Shown: positions 58,133 to 64,000 of the stretch, piece after piece | Numbering within the stretch: the stretch's first letter is position 1 | Layout: every line of letters starts with the position of its first letter | Source: Methanofastidiosum methylothiophilum | Lineage (GTDB): Archaea > Methanobacteriota_B > Thermococci > Methanofastidiosales > Methanofastidiosaceae | Assembly (NCBI GenBank): GCA_001587635.1 | Contig: LNJE01000006.1 | Coordinates: 1-64,000 of the forward strand | Direction of reading: 5' to 3' | Length of the DNA stretch: 64,000 bases | Made by a program: the position numbers and the translations under genes | Notes under the pieces: generated by a model | The model's input: only the letters and a program-made list of their open reading frames with translations | Database searches by the model: none | What the model was told of the DNA's origin: nothing

Positions 58133-59947
58133 TTAAATGTCAATGCACGGGAAGCTTAGTGACTTTACAAATTCCTCATTAAAATCTTTTTCCGCCGCAA
58201 GTTCAATATAGTCTATTTTTTTATTAATTTCATTCTCTTCAATTCTCTTTCCTTTCGACAAAAGAGATATCTTTGCACCTTCTCCGGCAGCATTTCCAAT
58301 TGATTTTATTCTATCTAAGGGTACATTAGGTATAAGACCTATTCTTATTGCACTCTTAATATCTATATAATTGCCAAAAGCTCCCGCAAGATAAAGATTA
58401 TCTATATCATTTGCCGTCATTTTTAATTTTTCTAGAAGAATATTAATGCCAGTTGCAATGGCCCCCTTGGCTAACTGAATCTCTCTGATATCAGATGCAG
58501 TAATTACTATTTCCTTACCCATTGCTGTTTTTTCTTTCCACTCTACTACATATTCTTTTTGTCCGTTGGAAGAATTTTTTCTTACCCTTTCATAATCCTT
58601 ATCTATTATTCTTCCACTAGGATCTAATAGCCCAACTTTTAACATTTCAGATACTATGTCGATTATACCAGATCCGCATATACCTCGTGGTTTTCCATCA
58701 TTAATAGTTTTATAAAAGGCCTTGAAAGATCCATCTTCAATAAATACTGATTCAATAGCGCCTGTTGAAGCCCTCATGCCAAACTTTAAATGACCACCTT
58801 CAAGAGCTGGGCCTGCAGCGCACGAACAGCTTACCATTCGGTCCTTGTTTCCTAAAACAAGCTCTCCATTAGTCCCTATATCTATTGCAAGTGAAACTTC
58901 ATTATTTTTATAAAGCTCAGTCGCAAGTAGGACACCAATTGTATCTGCACCTACAAATCCTGAAATTATTGGTAAAACATGAACATTACCAGATTGATTA
59001 ATTTTAACACCCAGTTCTCGTGACTTTATGTCAACTGAACTTGAGACGACAGGCGTAAAAGGAGACAATGAAAGACTTTTTGGATTAATGTTAAGAAATA
59101 TGTGATGCATGGCAGTGTTGCCTACAGCAGTCATTTCGTAAATGGAATTATAAGAAATATTATTTCTTAAACAAAGAGCATCAATCATTAAATTTATTCC
59201 TTCAATAATGGAGTTTTGAACAGAGTTTACACCATTATTTATAGAATATGTTATTCTTGAAATCAAATCTTCACCATACTTTATTTGTGGATTTAGTATT
59301 GATTCGATGTCAATTAGCTTTCCTGTTTCTATATTGAAAAGATAGGTCACTACAGTTGTGGTGCCTATATCAATAGCAATTCCATAAACATTCTCTTCTA
59401 AATTGGATAATCCTATAATTTCATTTTTGAATATAATAAATTTGTGTTTTGATTTGTCCATAACTTTGTTTGAGATGTCCTTTAGGGCAGGGTAGTCAAT
59501 TGAAAGATTGCTCTTCTTTAGTTCATTTTTAATAAGGTCAACATAACTGTTTTCATCTCCCAAGGATGGTCTGGGAATACTGACTTCCCTAATTTCAAGA
59601 CACGGATCTATCTTTATTTTTCTTGAAATTCCTTCTTGTAGTATTCTTAACCTTTTTTGAATAGAAGATTCTGGGATTTCTATAATTACGTCTTCAATTA
59701 CTTTTACAAGGCAACTTAATCTCACTCCTTTTTTTAACTCGTCTTCAGAAAGAATATTTTTTTCTTCAAGAGTAATCGCATTAACACTATCGGGAGTTTT
59801 TACGATTACTTTACACTTACCACATTTTCCGTTTCTGCCACAAATTGCTTCTATATTAAATCCAAAATTATTTAAGACTTCTAAGAGATTGGATCCTTTG
59901 TCACAATTATTAATTTCTTTTTTAAGATTGGAAATCGTAATATTAAT
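58133..59947 (-). CDS. Corrinoid activation protein RACo/RamA-type with N-terminal ferredoxin domain
   Basis: About 604 aa. It reductively reactivates Co(II) of corrinoid proteins using ATP. An N-terminal 2Fe-2S ferredoxin domain carries ICGRNGKCGKCKV and a further cysteine in RLSC. The C-terminal ASKHA ATPase-like domain (DUF4445) has AIDIGTTTVVTYLF, AIDIGTNGELVLGN and GSGIIDIVSEM. The first ATG/GTG/TTG in frame (59725) falls inside the ferredoxin domain, so translation must start upstream. GGAGG at 59956-59960 is 8 nt before ATT 59945-59947, the probable start. It closes the methyltransferase operon. Confidence 0.9.
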   Translation of the reverse strand: MNITISNLKKEINNCDKGSNLLEVLNNFGFNIEAICGRNGKCGKCKVIVKTPDSVNAITLEEKNILSEDELKKGVRLSCLVKVIEDVIIEIPESSIQKRLRILQEGISRKIKIDPCLEIREVSIPRPSLGDENSYVDLIKNELKKSNLSIDYPALKDISNKVMDKSKHKFIIFKNEIIGLSNLEENVYGIAIDIGTTTVVTYLFNIETGKLIDIESILNPQIKYGEDLISRITYSINNGVNSVQNSIIEGINLMIDALCLRNNISYNSIYEMTAVGNTAMHHIFLNINPKSLSLSPFTPVVSSSVDIKSRELGVKINQSGNVHVLPIISGFVGADTIGVLLATELYKNNEVSLAIDIGTNGELVLGNKDRMVSCSCAAGPALEGGHLKFGMRASTGAIESVFIEDGSFKAFYKTINDGKPRGICGSGIIDIVSEMLKVGLLDPSGRIIDKDYERVRKNSSNGQKEYVVEWKEKTAMGKEIVITASDIREIQLAKGAIATGINILLEKLKMTANDIDNLYLAGAFGNYIDIKSAIRIGLIPNVPLDRIKSIGNAAGEGAKISLLSKGKRIEENEINKKIDYIELAAEKDFNEEFVKSLSFPCIDI

Positions 59948-59979
59948 TTTCTATTCCTCCTGTTTCAATTAAGATAGGA

Positions 59980-61005
59980 TTATTTTTTAAAGTAATTATT
60001 CCTTGCGTCAATCATAGCTATACAATTTTTAATGGGGGTCATAGGTGCCAATCCACACCCAGGTGCTAGTATATCTGTGCCCTTTTCTAATGCAGTAATA
60101 CATTCTTCGTAAACTTCGTTGTAAGTTCCGTTTAACAAAGTTTTTGCTGAAGAAATATTCCCAATAAGCTTAATCTTGTCTTCTAAGGTGTCCTTTGCTT
60201 CTTTCATATCGGTCTTCTCTTCAATACTAAGCCCAATAAATCCACTCTCTCTAAGTGATGGCAGTATTGCAGTTATATCCCCGCATATGTGGAGAATACT
60301 ATCTCCTTTTATTTTTTTAGAAATGTCCTTATAAATTGGCAATACTAGATCATTAAAATCTTTTGGGCTAATCAGCTCTGGAGATGCCACTGGATCCAAA
60401 ACAACAAAAGCATCAGCCCCGGCATCAAGTAATGCATTTGCATAGGAGATCATGGCATCACTGCCGTATTGAAGGTATTCAAGTAGCCCTTCTTTTTCCC
60501 TAATAAACCACCTCATTAGCGTGGTAACTTCAACAAGACCACTTGCGATAGTTACAGGCCCTTCAGAACCGGCTATTATGGGAACGTTATCTCCAACGAT
60601 ATCCTTGATTATTTTAATAGCTTCAATCATGATTGGGATTCTTCCACTTGAAAGAATAGTTTCAGGAACTTTACCTATTGGCACTGGTTTCCTTGAATTA
60701 TAGGGGTGGCCTTTAACTGCAGCTTGTCTAGTCGTATCCCCCTTTTCAATCTCACAACCCAAAGCTTCCAATAGAACAGTAAGGCAGTAGGGGATTCTAA
60801 CAGCTTCAAATCCTATTTCTTTATGGGCGCTTATTGCTAGTTGTGCTAAAGCTTTTGGATTCCAATTAGCATCTGGCCAGTAGTATTTTGTTAGACTCAT
60901 TAAATCCTTTGTCCCTGTTTGGGTGACGGCTAATACTGGGGTCTTGTCGACTGTTTTGCCATTCAATGTTCTTTTTAATCTCTCCTTTAGGGTCAAATTT
61001 ACCAT
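59980..61005 (-). CDS. UroD-family methylcobamide:CoM methyltransferase (MtaA/MtbA-like)
   Basis: 341 aa. It is expected to move a methyl group from the corrinoid protein to coenzyme M, giving methyl-CoM. The zinc-binding HxC...C pattern is seen in ILHICGD (about residue 242) and APGCGLAP (about 320), as in MtaA/MtbA. The fold matches uroporphyrinogen decarboxylase, but the decarboxylase active-site context is absent. ATG follows GGTGATTCT. It lies 39 nt after the second UroD-family gene. Methylthiol transfer (MtsA-like) is an alternative. Confidence 0.85.
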   Translation of the reverse strand: MVNLTLKERLKRTLNGKTVDKTPVLAVTQTGTKDLMSLTKYYWPDANWNPKALAQLAISAHKEIGFEAVRIPYCLTVLLEALGCEIEKGDTTRQAAVKGHPYNSRKPVPIGKVPETILSSGRIPIMIEAIKIIKDIVGDNVPIIAGSEGPVTIASGLVEVTTLMRWFIREKEGLLEYLQYGSDAMISYANALLDAGADAFVVLDPVASPELISPKDFNDLVLPIYKDISKKIKGDSILHICGDITAILPSLRESGFIGLSIEEKTDMKEAKDTLEDKIKLIGNISSAKTLLNGTYNEVYEECITALEKGTDILAPGCGLAPMTPIKNCIAMIDARNNYFKK

Positions 61006-61044
61006 AGAATCACCAGTTGTTAAAAATAGAAATAAAAAAATAAA

Positions 61045-62115
61045 TTATTTATAAACCCCAAATTGCCTTGCCGCATCAATAAATGCCATAGGTTTGATTG
61101 GTTCGGCTAGAGGTGGGAACTCACAACCCGGACACAATATAAATCCCCTAGGATTATCTATTCCCTGTTCAATATTCTCTTTACACAATTGGACGACTTC
61201 TTGGTAGGATTTTGTTTGTATTGATGGCGGGTCAACGTTACCTCCAATAATATCGTGAGTACCAAATTTTTCAATTTGTGTTTTAAGTGGTGTTTCTGGG
61301 CCAAAAATCCAAGCGTATATTCCTTTCCAATTTAGAGACTCTCTCATCTTTATGTAGTATGGAATATTTAGATTTTGATCTGCACATGGGTGCATCAAAG
61401 TCACAGGAATATCAAATTCTCTTATTTTTTTATGAACTTTCATCATATAAGGAAATGCAAACTCTTCAAATTTCTGAGGCGATATCACTGTATTTGCTTC
61501 TACTGGGCCTCCATCAAAAACTACACACTTATCTGCGCCGTATCTATTGACAAAGTACTCAATTTGATTGATAAACATCTGACTAACTTTATCAAGTAAA
61601 GCATGGGCAGACTTAGGTTCAGTTTTCATCCATTTTAAAAACTTTGTAGTATCTGCAACGACAGCAGCTGCAGTAAAGACACTACCACCTTGGAATATAC
61701 CAGGCATTCCCATTTCTACACAGCGATCACATAATTTTTGGGCTTCTACAAATCCTCCAACAGGTTTATCTGAATCGGGAACTTCAAGTTTATCTATGTC
61801 CCCTATCTCATTGACTGGATGTTCAATAACGTACGGTGCACTGTGACCTTCCCCATATGGAAATCCAATCTTTCCGCCAAACTCCCATGGGCCACATGAT
61901 GCATAACCATACATAGGTGTTTGCTCATACCCATAAAGCCTCATCGACATAAATTGAGCTTCAAAAGATTTATTTCCATCTGCATAGAGGTCACCTAAAG
62001 GCATACCTACTATTTTAGTACAAAATCCCAAAATAAAAGGAATTACGGGTACTCTATCTGGTTTTTCGCCCATCAATACCGCTTGAAATCTTTCAGGAGG
62101 GGTCATTTTATCCAT
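61045..62115 (-). CDS. UroD-family corrinoid-dependent methyltransferase
   Basis: 356 aa. It is also UroD-fold with HxC...C zinc ligands (LMHPCADQ, about residue 245, and ILCPGCEFPP, about 330). It may be the substrate:corrinoid methyltransferase feeding the corrinoid protein, or a second CoM methyltransferase; substrate is unknown. The presence of two zinc-type members with one corrinoid protein leaves the direction of each open. ATG 62115 is chosen, preceded by GGAGCGTGAT; a TTG five codons earlier is less likely. It lies 4 nt downstream of the corrinoid gene. Confidence 0.8.
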   Translation of the reverse strand: MDKMTPPERFQAVLMGEKPDRVPVIPFILGFCTKIVGMPLGDLYADGNKSFEAQFMSMRLYGYEQTPMYGYASCGPWEFGGKIGFPYGEGHSAPYVIEHPVNEIGDIDKLEVPDSDKPVGGFVEAQKLCDRCVEMGMPGIFQGGSVFTAAAVVADTTKFLKWMKTEPKSAHALLDKVSQMFINQIEYFVNRYGADKCVVFDGGPVEANTVISPQKFEEFAFPYMMKVHKKIREFDIPVTLMHPCADQNLNIPYYIKMRESLNWKGIYAWIFGPETPLKTQIEKFGTHDIIGGNVDPPSIQTKSYQEVVQLCKENIEQGIDNPRGFILCPGCEFPPLAEPIKPMAFIDAARQFGVYK

Positions 62116-62119
62116 TTTA

Positions 62120-62764
62120 TCACGCTCCAACTAATTTTTTGGAAACTTTGACAGCTTCAACAGCGTCTTTTCCATAACCATCCGCACCTATCTTGTTTGC
62201 AAAATCATTATTTATAGGTGCACCACCTATAACAACTTTGGCTTTAGCAGTGTTTTCTTTTAATTTTTTTATTACTGGCTCCATATACATCATGCTAGTT
62301 GTCATTAAAGCTGATATTGCGACTATATCTGCATCTTCTTCAATAGTTTTCTTAACAAATGTGTCCACAGGTACATCCTTGCCAACGTCTATCATGATAA
62401 ATCCTGCAACTTCAAGCATCATCTTAACTAGATTTTTTCCTATATCATGTATGTCGCCTTGGGCTACCCCTATTATTACCTTAGCAGGCTTTTTAGCCGA
62501 TGCATCCACTTTTAGATGTGGTTTTAAAATGTCGATTGCGGCATACATAGCATCAGCAGACAACAAGATTTCTGGAACAAACATTTCTTTGATTTCATAT
62601 AGATCACTAACTTTTGCCATTCCTTTGTTACATCCTTTCATTAGGGATTCATAAGGGTCAATTCCAACCTCAAGGGATTTTTTTGCTANNTCTTCGCTTT
62701 TGACTTCATCACCNTCTATNACAGCTTTAGCCANACCTTCAAGAATTTCTTCTTTTGATACCAT
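62120..62764 (-). CDS. Methyltransferase corrinoid protein
   Basis: 214 aa. The N-terminal helical cap (about 1-90) is followed by a B12-binding domain with the cobalt-ligand motif GDIHDIGKN (about residue 105), then AISALMTTSMMYMEPVI and VVIGGAPINNDFANKIGADGYG. It resembles MtaC/MtbC/MttC. It receives methyl from a substrate and passes it to CoM. It is the first gene of the operon, with GGTGTTAGT before the ATG. Several undetermined bases lie in the first 30 codons. Confidence 0.93.
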   Translation of the reverse strand: MVSKEEILEGXAKAXIXGDEVKSEXXAKKSLEVGIDPYESLMKGCNKGMAKVSDLYEIKEMFVPEILLSADAMYAAIDILKPHLKVDASAKKPAKVIIGVAQGDIHDIGKNLVKMMLEVAGFIMIDVGKDVPVDTFVKKTIEEDADIVAISALMTTSMMYMEPVIKKLKENTAKAKVVIGGAPINNDFANKIGADGYGKDAVEAVKVSKKLVGA

Positions 62765-62815
62765 ACTAACACCTAANATTTTTAAAATANTTATCCGATT
62801 AAATTTGAGTTTCCT

Positions 62816-62852
62816 AACTTATAAACCTAATCAATGGATGGAGGCGCCATCC
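62816..62852 (-). promoter_or_regulatory. Promoter of the corrinoid methyltransferase operon with adjacent palindrome
   Basis: The minus strand reads GGTTTATAAGTT (62817-62828), a TATA box about 55 nt before the corrinoid ATG. Immediately upstream is GGATGG-AGGCG-CCATCC (62836-62852), a GC-rich inverted repeat in otherwise AT-rich DNA and a possible operator or activator site. Neighbouring undetermined bases limit certainty. Confidence 0.45.
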
Positions 62853-62915
62853 CTATGNTAGACGATNATAAAAACAACGATTAATATAAATAAGTAATAC
62901 ATTAATTATAGTTTG

Positions 62916-63314
62916 ATGACACTTCAAGAAGATCTTGAAAAAGTCCTTGACATNCTAAATAGATTAAAAGNNGAGGAAGGAGNCATAATNGTAGAAGGTC
63001 AAAAAGATATTGAATCACTTGTTAATCTTGGGATAAAAAATAGGATTATTAATGTCTCGCAAAGGAATATTTTTGATGTTATTGATGGCATCAAAGAAAA
63101 AGAAGTTATAGTTTTAACAGACTTTGATAAAAACGGNTCATCCCTATTTAAAAAATATGTTAAAGANCTCAATTCATCTGGAAAAAAAGCTNTTACATTA
63201 TACTATAAAGAATTAAAGAAATATTTGAAGAANTATATTGTAGGGATTGAACAGATATATCCTTTTCTTCAAAAAAGAGATTTAATAGAANATAATAGTG
63301 AATACGATTGGTAA
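62916..63314 (+). CDS. Small Toprim-domain protein
   Basis: 132 aa. Toprim features are VEGQKDIESLVNLG (conserved Glu) and VLTDFDKN with the DxD pair. It is similar to small archaeal stand-alone Toprim proteins (RNase M5/primase-related) of unclear role, possibly nucleic-acid processing. ATG 62916 is chosen; a TTG sits one codon before. A TATAAATA box about 25 nt upstream suggests a leaderless mRNA. Several undetermined bases are scattered through the gene. It is divergent from the methyltransferase operon. Confidence 0.8.
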   Translation: MTLQEDLEKVLDXLNRLKXEEGXIXVEGQKDIESLVNLGIKNRIINVSQRNIFDVIDGIKEKEVIVLTDFDKNXSSLFKKYVKXLNSSGKKAXTLYYKELKKYLKXYIVGIEQIYPFLQKRDLIEXNSEYDW

Positions 63315-63573
63315 TAAGAANTAAGTATAGACTGACTATTAGAGTTTTTATATCAGCATCTCAAGCCATTAAAAGGAGAAATATTTTTACAAGATGAGCT
63401 TAATATGAAGGAGGAAATATATTTTTTATCTAAAAATACCTTAAAATACCATGCTTCTGTTTAAAATTAAGGCCAATTTGAACTTAAATCGTGAATTTAT
63501 TATCAAACAGAAAGACATTTTAACTTTAGGCTATCAATTTAATATGTAGGGTAGAAGAGCAGGATTGAGATGG

Positions 63574-63789
63574 ATGGGGCAGATAAAAATAATTGTTGAA
63601 AAGCATATTGACGGGTATGTGGCGTATCCTATTGGACTGAAGGGCATTGTAGTTGGTGAAGGTAATACTTATGAAGAAGCCTTAGCGGATGTTAAATCTG
63701 CGATTCAGTTCCACATAGAAACATTTGGAAAGGATGCGTTTATTGAGGAAGATATTATAGAAACTTTTATTGCTGAAGTGGTAGTCTAG
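63574..63789 (+). CDS. hicB: HicB-family antitoxin
   Basis: 71 aa. The partial RNase-H-like HicB fold is clear: IIVEKHIDGYVAYPIGLKGI, then GEGNTYEEALADVKSAIQFHIETFG. HicB neutralises HicA and usually represses its own promoter. ATG 63574 is chosen; a TTG three codons earlier is possible. The hicA-like frame starts immediately after the stop. Confidence 0.88.
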   Translation: MGQIKIIVEKHIDGYVAYPIGLKGIVVGEGNTYEEALADVKSAIQFHIETFGKDAFIEEDIIETFIAEVVV

Positions 63790-64000
63790 TTGTCTAAATT
63801 TCCTATAGATGCTTCAACAAGGAAAGTAATCAAAACTTTTGAATTACTTGGATTTGTAGTTGTTAGAGAAGGGAATCATATCTCAATGATAAGAGAAAAT
63901 GAAGACGGCACTAAGACTCCCCTGACTATACCAAATCATGAGAAGATTAAAAGCTCCACTTGAGAATAATATGCCGGCAAGTTGGAGTTTCTAGGGACGA
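63790..64000 (+). pseudogene. hicA: HicA-family toxin, frameshifted and cut by window edge
   Basis: TTG start directly after the hicB stop. The first 57 codons (to TGA at 63961) match HicA, a double-stranded-RNA-binding-fold mRNA interferase, with the active-site histidine in REGNHISMI and TIPNHEKIK. The expected C-terminal continuation, LRIICRQVGVSRD, is present but in another frame from about 63956. One extra T near 63958-63961 would restore the family sequence. Either a real frameshift inactivated the toxin or the assembly lost a base. The 3' end lies outside the window. Confidence 0.75.

Noticed and set aside
58133..59725. GTG 59725 as start of the corrinoid activator
   Set aside because: It cuts the 2Fe-2S ferredoxin domain, whose cysteine motif lies in frame upstream.
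63405..63464. Short 19-codon frame before hicB
   Set aside because: Too short, no family features; probably chance in AT-rich DNA.

Overview
This 64 kb window comes from an AT-rich archaeon with methanogen-type energy genes. Archaeal markers are both subunits of DNA polymerase D, Alba, XPD helicase, PurP, a 16S-tRNA-Ala-23S operon with bulge-helix-bulge processing stems, TATA-type promoters, and a mix of leaderless starts and GGTGA-type ribosome sites. HdrABC with MvhD and a corrinoid methyltransferase cassette point to a methylotrophic, hydrogen-dependent lifestyle. The combination is most consistent with Ca. Methanofastidiosa (WSA2/Arc I), but that assignment is an inference and was not searched. 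Clusters of N suggest a metagenomic or single-cell assembly.

Layout. 1-4.2 kb: branched-chain amino acid operon leuA/cimA-ilvB-ilvN-ilvC on the minus strand, with ilvC cut by the window edge. 4.8-5.6 kb: one lipoprotein gene and a tiny lipoprotein leader. 5.6-14.7 kb: a complete LysW-carrier alpha-aminoadipate lysine operon (lysW-lysS-lysT-lysU-homoisocitrate dehydrogenase-lysX-lysY-lysZ-lysJ-lysK), divergent from an Lrp/LysM-like regulator and an orphan receiver protein. 15.6-22 kb: a PurP paralogue, a flavoprotein, a thioredoxin-like protein, then hdrA-hdrC-hdrB-mvhD and a hydrogenase maturation protease. 22.1-22.4 kb: a possible structured RNA. 22.4-23.4 kb: a secreted protein. 23.7-35.9 kb: purine synthesis in several blocks (purE-purM; purC-S-L-Q-F-D; purH divergent from purP). 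35.9-43 kb: Nif3-like protein, CutA, UvrB, ferredoxin-Alba, a ureohydrolase and two CBS proteins. 43.1-48 kb: rRNA operon without 5S. 48-55.7 kb: Roadblock protein, PolD large and small subunits, a LysW-like zinc ribbon and XPD. 56-58 kb: tRNA-Arg, a small hypothetical and a secreted beta-propeller-like protein. 58-62.8 kb: corrinoid protein, two UroD-family methyltransferases and the corrinoid activator RACo. 62.9-64 kb: a Toprim protein and a HicBA-like toxin-antitoxin pair whose toxin frame is broken.

How the genes work together. The lysine operon starts from 2-oxoglutarate and acetyl-CoA, goes through homocitrate and homoisocitrate to 2-oxoadipate, and finishes on the carrier LysW, whose C-terminal EDWGE tail is present. 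The enzyme LysS and the neighbouring regulator share the same kind of ligand-sensing (RAM) domain, and the lysW and regulator promoters carry identical 14-bp repeats. This suggests lysine feedback at both enzyme and transcription level. The methyl cassette would load a methyl group onto the corrinoid protein, move it to coenzyme M and reactivate oxidised cobalt with RACo. HdrABC-MvhD would then reduce the heterodisulfide while bifurcating electrons from hydrogen.

The most notable points are a corrinoid activator that appears to start at ATT, the repeat pair controlling the lysine operon, two rRNA processing stems with identical bulges, a palindromic TATA box serving two leaderless genes, the candidate RNA beside hdrA, and coexistence of full-length PurH with two PurP proteins.
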